Assembly (NCBI GenBank): GCA_023238725.1
Contig: CM041534.1
Location: 2,618,449 to 2,682,448 of the forward strand
Length of the DNA: 64,000 nt
Source: Scortum barcoo
Taxonomy: Eukaryota > Chordata > Actinopteri > Centrarchiformes > Terapontidae
Direction: 5' to 3'
The position numbers were made by a program, and so were the translations under genes. The notes beneath the pieces were generated by a model that made no database searches, was not told where the DNA came from, and worked only from the letters and a program-made list of their open reading frames with translations. Shown piece by piece: positions 24,681-34,695 of the stretch (its first letter is position 1; every line of letters begins with the position of its first letter).

Positions 24681-26146
24681 ATTTTTTTTTAGATGCTGAA
24701 CAGAGCATAAGGTTTTTGAGTCTGACTCACTGAAGCTGCACAGTCCTCCTCTGAAGGTTAGACAATATTTATGTCCTACAGTAAGTTGGGAGGTCATGAG
24801 TGGTTCATGACACCGAACAAGGAGTATTTCTCACAATCCTGACAGGCAGATAGTCAGCTGTGTGTTTAGCTGTGCTCATATGTACTTCACATCATTTACA
24901 CTTCTTTGTAATTCTTTCCAGTTTCTGTATTCTCAGTATTTAAGTGCTCTAAGTGTTTTATTTACGAGAATAACACCGTTTTGTTTGTATTGCTATGAGG
25001 ACGGACCTGCTGATATTCTGCTGATATGTTGGAAGCACTAACAAGCCATAAAGGGCAGCAGAGCACCAACAAATACAAAGAAGAAAAAGATCACAAGCTG
25101 GCTAACACGGATGTGAACAATGCACTTTGCAGATGTTTAATGAGAACAGAAATGTCTCCATTTAAACATAAGTGTGTTTGTTTTGTGAAAAACTTTAATG
25201 CTGAAATAAACACCACTGAACTAACATCATGGAAATATTTTTCTTTGAAAACAATCTCTCCAAATCTGTATCGACATTCCAGAAAGTCCATTTCCAGAAA
25301 ATCCAAGATGAAAAATTCAGATTAAACATCCAGGCTACCAAGAGCGCCTGTTCCTCTTGTTTTTTATTCGGACTAGAAGCTAAAATCATATGACAGACAG
25401 AGGTATGATTTATTATTGTCGTTTGAAAAGCCAGCAGTTAGATTACATCACACATGACGAATGCTGTTCATTTTGGACACAGTGATGTTTTTTAAGGATT
25501 AGCAGGGCGGCCTTTTGAGTGGCAGGGAATCTCTGCACAAGGCAAGATCAGCTGATTTATCACTATAATATAATATAATTCTAATAACAAGAGATATTAT
25601 AAATACAATCCCAGTCTTTCTCTCAGTGGGGCTGCAGTGGACAAATTCAGACAACTGCAAACAAAATGTGGGCAGAGCAGACGCCATGGTGAGGAGAAAA
25701 ACAGACAACAGAAAATCGTTCTTGACAGAAAGATGGAGTCTATTTAAAAAATATCACAGCATGATGTGATGAACTGACACATTGACAAGATATTTGTCTG
25801 TATCAGAGCAGGGCTACAGCTGCACCTTCTACTCTCCACCACACATGAATAATTGGTGTCAGCCATTTCAAAGAACCTAGACGGGCTCGGCTTGTTAAAA
25901 GTTTGGAGTCATTTGTCCAAATATGAGAAGGAGTCATAGAATTTCAGCATATGACACTCACATGCCCCGGCAGGCTGTTGAGGGACAATTAAAAATGTTT
26001 TTGACTGTTCTCAAAAATGAGTCATTGTTATGAAAGAACATTGTTACTTCTCAGTTCATGCAACATAAAAGCCTCAGGGGAGTCTAGTTTGAGACTAAGG
26101 GAGATCAAGTTTGATCATGAAACTATTCACAAAAGGAGATTCATTT

Positions 26147-26161
26147 CACACACACACACAC

Positions 26162-26235
<74 letters not shown>
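26147..26235. repeat. (CA)n(TA)n compound microsatellite
   Basis: About eight CA units then 71 bases of uninterrupted TA. Long enough to be unstable and cruciform-prone. Confidence 0.97.
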
Positions 26236-26239
<4 letters not shown>

Positions 26240-27702
26240 AAAGTAAGAACTAATTATGCCAGCTAAGAGTTTGTTCCCAGAGGAGCCTCATCATGAACTA
26301 AACACACACACAAGCACACAAAACATACACACATATTTGTAATAACTGATTTTTCCTCTGTTCACATCATTGTCAGTGTATAACTGATGTGACTGAATGG
26401 TGTTGACTTCTTTACCTGACATATCAGCTTTCTGGCACATTGGCTGATATTTTCTTTTTTTTAAAGTATAAATAAAAAATATGATGTTTCCCAATCAGCG
26501 TATAAAATGCCAAGTCTTCACTGGTGGTCAGTAGAAACCTTTTTATTGTTTCAGAGGCTTTTCCATCCTAATAAGAATTAAAATCTGGGCTATAAAAAAA
26601 ACAAAACAAACAAAAAAATACCAAAAAAAAACCCACAGTGCTTATAATGTGAGGGAGGATTTATTTTTGGCCCGGAAACATTAAAATACTGAATAATGGC
26701 ACAAAATATCAGCAAAGCAAAAACCTTAAGTGAAGTTGAGCACTGGGGTTGATCGGCCTCCTGTCCTTATTTAGCTCTGCCCTCTAGTGGCGCAGCACTG
26801 CCATCACAGAACTGTGTCTACAATGTCTTTATTTTCTTACTCAGTGAAAAGACAGTGGGTGAAAGCATATGATGAAGTAGAAACAAGGAAGAAAAATAAT
26901 AACTGTCAATGTTAATTGATACATGAATGAATTTTCTTTCTCTGTGACACCAGTATGAGTTAAACTGAGCCCGTTGGACCACATCAACACTGTACAATCC
27001 TGCCATCTTGTGCTTAAAACTCATGCAGCCTGGTAACAGTTATTTTGTCATCAACAGTGATCATGAGTTAGACAGTAACAACATTTTCAACAGAATATTA
27101 CAAAAAGACCACTTTGATCCCCATTAACCATTTCATTATGATGAGACTGATTTAAATGTGGTTGAATTGTAATTGATAAAACAACAACAACTAGCATGGC
27201 CCTATAAAATCCTGACTTGTTCTTCCATCCTTGTCCCTAATTATCTGTTACACCGAGTTCACTGAGTTCAGGAGGAAAAACACATTGTGAAGACATCTGT
27301 ATCGTGGATAAATTACCATTTATTATTTTTTACTCTAAAGCCCTGTACAAAAGTGTCTTCACAGACGTAGAGAAATCTCAACAATGACACATTTGACCAC
27401 ACAAAATGAAGCATGAACACAACATATAAGGAGGTAAAATAAATGCAGCTGCTACTCTGACTGTAATTTGTTGTATGGTGAAGTCTTTTCTTTTGTTTAA
27501 TTGCACAGAGGTCACAATGTAATAAAACAGTTTGTTTTCTTTGCCTTTATAAAATTGATTTATTTTTTTTTTTTTTTACATCTTCTCTGTGATTTTTTTC
27601 CTCTTGTGAAATACTTCATTCATCAAATAAAACACTGATCCATTTTAGAGAAAAGTAACCACTGCAGAAAAAGATGTTTGAGCAGAAACTGACAGGTGCC
27701 TG

Positions 27703-27766
27703 TCAGACTGTACTCCGGGCAGCAGAGCCCTCACGGAAGGGTTTGTTGTTCTTCCGCCTGTTGATA
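27703..27766 (-). CDS. Candidate terminal coding exon of an unidentified minus-strand gene (possible ncapd3 relic)
   Basis: On the minus strand a pyrimidine-rich acceptor (CTCTCTGCACTTTTTTGGCGCAG) precedes 64 bases that code a basic C-terminus, INRRKNNKPFREGSAARSTV, then TGA. Third codon positions are mostly G/C although the flanks are AT-rich, and reverse-strand AATAAA signals lie downstream (near 27560 and 27319). I do not recognise the protein. STV at the end fits a class I PDZ ligand, which may be chance. In tetrapods ncapd3 runs on this strand between jam3 and vps26b, so a leftover of its last exon is one reading, but no further exons are seen and only about 4 kb is available. It could also be chance. 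Confidence 0.3.
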
Positions 27767-27939
27767 CTGCGCCAAAAAAGTGCAGAGAGACTGTAAGGAG
27801 GCCAGATGTTAACGTTTAAAATAATCACATTTAACTTTATACTGGGAAGTTAATGTAGCATTGAGTGTGCAGTTTGTATTAAAAGTTTAAAAAGGAAATA
27901 AAAAGTGAATAAAACCCGTTGGGTGAATCCTGCTTTCCT

Positions 27940-28104
27940 TCACATGACCGTCGACGCATGCGCAGTCAGGCGGTTGTAACTCGAAGTGTCCAATAATCTG
28001 GGAAGCTGTGAGCGCTGAACATCTGACACTTACAGCACAACCAACTCCTCTGTGAGCTAATAAAGAGAGCAGGCTGCAGGGACAGAGCCGGGCGGACCGC
28101 AGAG
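27940..28104 (+). promoter_or_regulatory. vps26b: vps26b promoter and 5' UTR
   Basis: A CpG-rich stretch immediately upstream of the start codon. It has an NRF1-type palindrome CGCATGCGCA (27955-27964), a CCAAT box (27990-27994) and TCACATGAC (27940-27948), one base off the TFEB/CLEAR core TCACGTGAC. No TATA box is evident. This is a housekeeping-type promoter; the transcription start is probably between 28000 and 28090. Confidence 0.6.
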
Positions 28105-28327
28105 ATGAGCTTCTTCGGGTTTGGTCAAAGTGCGGACATCGACATTGTTCTGAATGACGCCGAGACCAGAAAGAAAGCGGAGCACAAGAGCGAAGACGGC
28201 AGGAAGGACAAATATTTCCTCTTCTACGACGGAGAGACGGTGTCGGGGAAAGTCAACGTGACGCTCAAATACCCGGGAAAGAGGCTGGAGCACAACGGCA
28301 TCAAGGTGGAGTTTATCGGCCAGATAG
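28105..28327 (+). CDS. vps26b: vps26b exon 1 (coding part)
   Basis: Start codon to ATA G|GTGAGC donor. Codes the first strands of the N-terminal arrestin fold, ending EFIGQI. Open frames on the other strand here follow from the high GC content. Confidence 0.95.
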
Positions 28328-31300
28328 GTGAGCAGAGCGGCCGGGCCCGGGAAGAGACCCGGAGAGAGACGGGGGGGTGAGGGGAGGCCGTGAACGCACC
28401 GCGCAGCCCTCACACTGAGGCTTTATCGTGGATAGTTCACGGACTGAAGTGTGACTCTGACACAAACACACCGAGCAGCTGTCCGTCCGCAGCGGCGCGC
28501 CTCGTGACTGATGTACCGTCAGCTGACACGGCAGCCATTGGCTCGACGTCTCACTGACCTTTGACCCGCGTGTTAAACAGCATCGGCTGGGTGTCACATT
28601 GGAGCTGTCACTTTAAAACCTTTGACTTTATAGAAAGATTTATAGACAGCCTAATACAATCAGCAGAAGGTTGTAAATAAAAAGCTGCTTTGTGCAGTTA
28701 GTAAAGTGATCATGAACGTTACGTTACACGACACCAAACGTGTGTGTGTATTATTATGTGTGTGTGCTGTATGATTCTGACAGAAAATCAATAACAGAAT
28801 CAAACTGGGACTACACATTTTTTAGTATGTGTAGTCCACATAGAGAATTTTTTTTCTTAGTACTCAATACTTTTACTCCACTACATTACATTTTTCTGAC
28901 AGCTGACTGTTACTAGTTGCTGTATAAATTAAGATTTTATAAAACATCATGTCCTTCTACAGTTGAATGAATCGCTCCACACTGAGCTGCCCAGCAGCAT
29001 AATGAAATAGTTTTAAGGAGCTCCACCTTGACCAGCTGCAATACTAAAATGCTCTTTACATGTTAATGCATTAGTTATAATAACTCTGATAATATAGTAG
29101 AATATAACTGATGTTGCACCAGTCTGGTGCACAATGACCACCATTACATTTGATACTGAAATGTTCAAGGCTTCATTTCTCTGTCATTATGAAATAAAAG
29201 CTCTAGTCCCTTCATGCTACACATTTCACAAACCAAAACCTGTTATTCATGGTGAAGTGTGGAGGATGAGTTGAGTTATCACAGCTTGAGGAACAGAGCT
29301 GCTCTTTAGTCTGGAGTTTATCTTTTACCAGACAGCACTAGGGTGAACAGGCTGTAGCTGGTGTGGGCATTGTCTTTAATATCCTTCGGGCTCTGCAGCC
29401 ACCTCACCTCACCGATATCACTGATGCTCTGTAGATTGGTATCAGTGACATCCTCAGAGGTTTTAATCATCCCTCTTCAGAGAGCCTCCAATCCTGGGCT
29501 GTGCACAAACCATGGCAAAACTTCATTCTGATGATAATACTTCTGAACTTTTTACACAGGAAAGTTGGTGAGCGCAGGTCCTTTACTGATAATTTAGTAT
29601 TTCTACACAGTTTGTATTCCTGCCATAGATCTGAATAGTTCTTTCATCACCACACAATGTCACTAATCTTTTAGTCTAGACGGAGTAAATTTAATAAGAC
29701 ACACCCTGATTTTGTCGTAGTCTCAGGACTATGGAACAAAAACAGAGAGTGTGACATTAAAGTATAAGGGGTGGACATGTTGAACTTTCAGTTGTGCTGC
29801 ACTTCTGTAAAAACATTAAAACAATTATTTGTAAGAGTGCACAAAGGTTGCACTGTATAAAGGCAGCCTCGGGTCCACTTGATGAAGAAAAGATAACTTC
29901 TTATTCAGTCTGCTGCAACTTGTCTGCGTTCTTCCAGAGGAACATGCTGTTCTCATTTCATTTCTTTTGTAATCTATGAAAAAGCAGTGTGCCCGGTTAA
30001 GCTGAGTTTGCAGAATCAGGAGGAAGTTCCTCTTCCATTGGCATGAACTTAAAGCATAAATTCATCTTGACATTTTTCGTCAGTGCTCCCTCCCTTTTCT
30101 CTGTTTCTGGTCACCACCATTAGTCTCCACATAAAGCGGAAAGAGAAGTACTTTAGATCGGGGAAAGTGGGAGCTTTAAAAGTGTCTTTGTTTAAAAAAA
30201 GAAACTGAAGTGATTAATATGGTGAACACAAAGGCTGCCTCACATCAGACTGAGGAGCTGCAGTGGATGAACTCTGATGACTCATTAGACTCATTAGATA
30301 ACTAGCCCAGTGGTACTTCAGGTAAAAGAATTTCAAAGGATTTAACTATGGCCAACACAAATCTATTACAGTTTTCTTCTGTCAAGTCATGACTGTTTGC
30401 AGCATCTCACTCTTCATCAGAATGTATAAACTGCTCCTCTTTAGTTGTGTGACACTATCAGTCTGTCTTTTTCAGAGCTGTACTATGACAGAGGAAACCA
30501 CCATGAGTTTGTGTCTCTGGTGAAAGACTTGGCCCGGCCAGGAGAGCTCACACAGTCCCAGACGTTTGACTTCGAGTTCACACATGTAGAGAAACCCTAT
30601 GAGTCTTACACCGGACAGAACGTCAAATTACGGTAAGCTGCACAATGTGCTCTATGTGTGAATTATATGCAGTGTCATATGCACTCTACACTTTTATTTA
30701 AAGACATATTTAAACATGCTTTTTTAAGCTGTTAACTAAATAATATGAATGTACTGTGATGAAACATAAACGTTGGTGTTGACAATGACATTTTTTACCA
30801 AATTCCTAAAAATCAGCATTTTCATGGGTTACAATAGCTCAACATGCCATATACTATTCAAGACAGTCCTGAACCTTGCAAGACTGTCAGATAGGCTGAG
30901 TCTGACATGTCCTAATGTGGCCACTGTAAAGAGGATAAACCTTTTTATGACAAAATGGCCTTTGCTCTGGCCAAACTTTTCAATTCTTGTCCCCTCAATG
31001 GTACAAATCTAAGAATATCAAAGTTGTCTTTCCATTTTTCATCCACCCAGCAGCTTCTGTTACTTGTGTACTGAGCAAGTACACTCACCAGTGATAATGC
31101 TACACCCTTGTAGACATGTTCGATAGTCATGTAGTTTTTATTTTCCTTCTACCAGCTACTTTTTGAGGGCGACAATAAGCCGAAGACTGAATGACATCAG
31201 CAAAGAGCTGGATATTGTAGTTCACACACTCAGCACCTACCCTGAGCTGAACTCCTCCATCAAGATGGAAGTGGGGATTGAGGACTGTCTGCACATCGAG

Positions 31301-33166
31301 TTTGAGTACAATAAGTCCAAGTAAGATTTTCTTTGTACACTATCCACTGAAATAACTCATTTATCAGATCAGAACTGTACCTGTTAACTGTAGCTGTTTC
31401 CTGTTTAATAAATGTAAGAGAAAGTGAGAAAGCGAGTGTGTGGATTTGACAGCATACCATCCTCCTGCAGGTATCACCTAAAAGATGTGATTGTAGGGAA
31501 GATTTACTTTCTGCTGGTGAGAATTAAGATCAGACATATGGAGATTGACATCATCAAGCGGGAGACGACCGGCACAGGTCCAAACGTCTACCACGAGAAC
31601 GACACCATAGCAAAGTATGAAATCATGGACGGGGCACCAGTCAGAGGTAATCAGAGACTTTTTACTCTTCTTTCTTCACCGTGTAATGGCCTGTGTTTCT
31701 ATTGTGAGTTTGTGTTGTGTCCAAAGTCTGCTAAATCCAAATTCTTGTGCCACAGGAGAGTCCATCCCCATCAGGCTGTTTCTAGCAGGCTATGAGATGA
31801 CGCCCACCATGAGGGACATTAACAAGAAGTTCTCTGTGCGGTACTACCTCAACCTGGTCCTCATAGACGAGGAGGAAAGACGCTATTTCAAACAGCAGGT
31901 ACACAACACACACACTGCAGTATGGCTTTATGTTGCTTTGATGTTCAGATATTTGTTTCATTTAATTCTGTGCTGAGTAATTATCACTATTAATGCTTTG
32001 TCTCCAAGAGTCTCTTTTTAATCAGGTGAATTCACTGTTTTTGATTGAAACTATGAAACTACTTGAAATAATATTTTTCATCTGCTTTGTCGTGATTTAT
32101 CTCTTGGCAGCTCTAAATCACTTTAAACCGTTCAAACTAGAGCTGCAACTATTAATTTAATCAATTAGCAAATGAAGAGAAAATTAGTCATCTGTTTTCA
32201 TAATTAATTAATCCTGTCAGACATTTTTCAAGCCAAAGTACAAAACAGTTTTTATTTCCAGCTTCTCACATGGATGGATTGTCAATTTGTAAAACTATAT
32301 GACTTTATAGATCGACAATTTCCAGCAAGGTAAAAGTTAGAAACTGCCTTTGACATGATCCCCTTTACCAACTTGTTGTATGTAGTACTGTACTGGAGCT
32401 CTTGGTGGTTGGGACATGTAGTCAGTGATATGCTGTGTCTAATCAGGACAGGAAGCAGGACTGTCTTCTGGAGAGTTTATTATCAAACAAAATGCACTAT
32501 GGGCATTTTCATCTTACTCTATCAGATGTGTTTAGTTCAAAAGGAGGATGAAACAGAACATATATGTCAGGCTGTATTATCTCTGGTAGGTTATCACACA
32601 TCACAGGAAAATAAACAGTACTAAACAGATACAAAGACTATAAACTACACAGGGAATTACTCTACTACCTGAGAGGCTACACATGAGGCACATAAAGGAC
32701 TACCACTCAAAACAAACTCTATTGAATGGCTAATTAAACTTATGCTGGTAACTTAAACATCACCTGCATTAACTAAACTTTTTAAAAATAAAAAAATGAA
32801 TCCTTACTGGCGGTCATGGACTCACACAAACTGAGGGAATAAACTGAAACCTAATTAGTCATATATTACCGTTGAACTATTGACCCTTTGATCTACAAAG
32901 TGACAGCTCTTCTCTTCAAAAGCAGCGCGAGGCGGTGTGTTGCCTAGCAACAGGTTAAGTTACATTGTCAGTGCTTCCCTACTTTCCTTTGAGCCTGTTG
33001 CACATGTGTCATTGTCCTTGTATTGTTGCAGGAGATCACCCTGTGGAGGAAAGGCGACATAGTGAGGAAGAGCATGTCCCACCAAGCAGCCATCGCCTCC
33101 CAGCGCTTTGAAGGCTCCCTCAACCCAGAGTCCCTGAGCAAGAGCAACAATGAAGACGACAGCTAA
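28105..33166 (+). CDS. vps26b: Vps26b, retromer cargo-recognition subunit
   Basis: Vps26 is the arrestin-like subunit of retromer (with Vps35 and Vps29), which retrieves membrane proteins from endosomes to the Golgi or plasma membrane. Six exons (28105-28327, 30476-30632, 31156-31320, 31471-31646, 31756-31898, 33032-33166) join to 999 nt, 332 residues plus TAA, against 336 in human VPS26B. The start MSFFGFGQSADIDIVLND, the middle GKIYFLLVRIKIRHMEIDII and the region MSHQAAIASQRFEG are diagnostic of the B type. All introns are GT-AG and phases agree. The tail after RFEG (SLNPESLSKSNNEDDS) differs from the mammalian VPS26B tail as I recall it, so this may be the teleost vps26b-like ohnolog. ATG context has G at -3. 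Gene is intact. Confidence 0.96.
28328..30475 (+). other. vps26b: vps26b intron 1
   Basis: A 2.15 kb intron. The first 250 bases continue the CpG island, and a dispersed fish repeat occupies 28856-29165. Nothing else seen. Confidence 0.9.
28856..29165 (+). repeat. Dispersed fish repeat, 'TACTTTTACTCCACTACAT' family
   Basis: It contains TACTTTTACTCCACTACATT, CTGACAGCTGACTGTTAC, GAGCTCCACCTTGACCAGC-like and AAAATGCTCTTTACATG-TTAATGCAT segments in the order of the common percomorph repeat described at 24424. This copy preserves the middle of the element. Confidence 0.7.
30476..30632 (+). CDS. vps26b: vps26b exon 2
   Basis: TTTTTCAG acceptor, CG|GTAAGC donor. Codes ELYYDRGNHHEFVSLVKDL through TGQNVKLR. 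Confidence 0.96.
30633..31155 (+). other. vps26b: vps26b intron 2
   Basis: A 523-base intron. The open frames in it (30773-31012) have no protein signature. Confidence 0.9.
31156..31320 (+). CDS. vps26b: vps26b exon 3
   Basis: CTACCAG acceptor, CCAA|GTAAGA donor. Codes YFLRATISRRLNDISKELD through CLHIEFEYNKSK. Confidence 0.96.
31471..31646 (+). CDS. vps26b: vps26b exon 4
   Basis: CTCCTGCAG acceptor, AGAG|GTAATC donor. Codes YHLKDVIVGKIYFLLVRIK through YEIMDGAPVR, the core of the C-terminal arrestin domain. Confidence 0.96.
31756..31898 (+). CDS. vps26b: vps26b exon 5
   Basis: GCCACAG acceptor, CAGCAG|GTACAC donor. Codes GESIPIRLFLAGYEMTPTM through DEEERRYFKQQ. Confidence 0.96.
31899..33031 (+). 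other. vps26b: vps26b intron 5
   Basis: A 1.13 kb intron with an hAT-like MITE relic at 32138-32330. Nothing else seen. Confidence 0.9.
32138..32330 (+). mobile_element. hAT-like MITE relic (TAGAGCTGCAAC family)
   Basis: It starts TAGAGCTGCAACTATTAA, followed by an AT-rich ATTAATTAAT-type stretch, then GACATTTTTCAAGCCAAAGT and TTCCAGCTTCTCACATG: the order of segments in a widespread vertebrate MITE that I recognise. The far end is lost or too diverged to place. Same family, opposite orientation, as 12876-13137. Confidence 0.65.
33032..33166 (+). CDS. vps26b: vps26b exon 6, C-terminus
   Basis: TTGTTGCAG acceptor. Codes EITLWRKGDIVRKSMSHQAA-I-ASQRFEG and an acidic end NNEDDS, then TAA. Confidence 0.96.
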   Translation, partial: EITLWRKGDIVRKSMSHQAAIASQRFEGSLNPESLSKSNNEDDS

Positions 33167-34695
33167 AGCCCAGCTCGCGGCTCACGCTCATGTAGTGAGC
33201 GTCTGAGCCAACTCAGTGCAGAAATTCTGAATCAGAAAGCAAATTCTGAATGTGAATATCGTTTGTTTGCATCGAGATAGAATGCACTGCAGTGTTTTTC
33301 AGGATGTATGTGTGTGTGTGTGAGTGAGAGAGGCTTTTAAATATGATTGTGTGTGTGTCAAGGGAACAGTTAGAGCAGACTCAGGCTGCAGTTGCAAGTA
33401 ATTCTGAGGGTTTGTTTCAACCACCTTGAAGTACCAGCTGGGTGGAGTTTACCACATTAAGGCAGACGAGACAGTTTCAGCTGATGTCTCTGTTACAAAG
33501 AAACTGCACAAAGTTGACGTAAGTGCTTACCTTCATTTTTTGGCATTTATTATACAGTTCAGTGGGGCAAACTTTACCCATTAGATGCACTTAAATATCA
33601 TTTGCAAATACTGCTTGACCAATATCTTGAATTCTCGTGTGTATGAATGTACAGTATGTCGCAGAGAGCCACCTCGGGTGTTTTTCTAACGCAACCTTTC
33701 CTTCACTTTCCTGACCTTCCAAACCACTCACTTAGCTGGACGATTTCGCTGTGCAGAAGCTGTAGTCATTCAGTAGGTTTCTAAAAAGTGGCTAAACAAT
33801 AGATCTCACAGTATATTTCTGTATGTCTCCTCAAAGGAATGTGACATTAATTCATTTAAGATTATTCGCTGCCTTGCCTATCATTGTTTGAATTTAAAAC
33901 TTTGTTTTCTTTTTTGTTTTTCTTCTCTTCATTTGGAAAAAAAAAAGTGATGTCAAGCGAGGGTGAGATAACAAACTAATGTAAAAGACATTTACATATT
34001 TGTATAAGACGATGCTTAATATATTTTCATACATTCCAAGGCTCTCATCAGAAATAGACATGACTGTAGAGTATTTATTTTTTAACTAAATTAAATTTTT
34101 AACCAGCATTTTCCATGTGTGATGCATCAGCTGTGGCTGTGTCAGGTGTTGCCACTGCTGCTAAAACAAACGTGGCACTTGTGAGCACTGTGGGGTTTTT
34201 CTTCCATCGTTTTTTACAGCCCTGCTTCCTAATTTGCACTATGAACTCATTCTGCTTGTTTCTTCTCCCAGCGTGTCTCTGGCAGGGAGTTCACTCTCCA
34301 GAAGTAGAGTGAATTTCTGACCCCACTGTCCCCGGGCATCGCAGTATTATACCTGTGTTTAGTGACAAAGTCCACACAGAAGTCCCTGTCTTTTAATAGG
34401 CTGCTGACACTGACTGCCCTGTTTAGTTAGTTAGCTTTGTGCCTAAGGGTTTATTGCCAAAATGTGTCAGTGCAGTACAAGAGAACAGTGTACTGTTACG
34501 CCTTCTCCTTCTATTCAGACTGTGCTCATCAGTTTATCCACAGCTTTTCATGAAGTTAAAAATGAGTTTGTGGTCGTGGAAAAAAATTGTTAAAATAATA
34601 TGAATGCATAAGAGGCTGTCCAGTTATGTTGAGCATTTGATTAAAATTCCCGACTTCTGTATATTTTCTAAATAAATCTAATCAGCTGTTCTGTG
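33167..34695 (+). other. vps26b: vps26b 3' UTR (predicted extent)
   Basis: Non-coding from the stop to AATAAA at 34671-34676. Contains a short TG repeat near 33308-33322. A more distal AATAAATAAATAA cluster near 35280-35290 might give a longer form. Confidence 0.5.
34671..34676 (+). terminator. vps26b: Polyadenylation signal of vps26b
   Basis: AATAAA followed by GT/T-rich TGTTCTGTGACTTCTGGTC within 30 bases. Confidence 0.5.

Larger units (their letters stand above)
23906..27702. other. Intergenic stretch between jam3 and the 27.7 kb exon
   Basis: No exon on either strand that I can support. It holds a fragment of a dispersed fish repeat (24424-24680), a long CA/TA microsatellite (26147-26235) and A-rich tracts (26590-26632). 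Reverse-strand AATAAA signals near 27319 and 27560 could serve a minus-strand transcript ending there. Confidence 0.6.
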
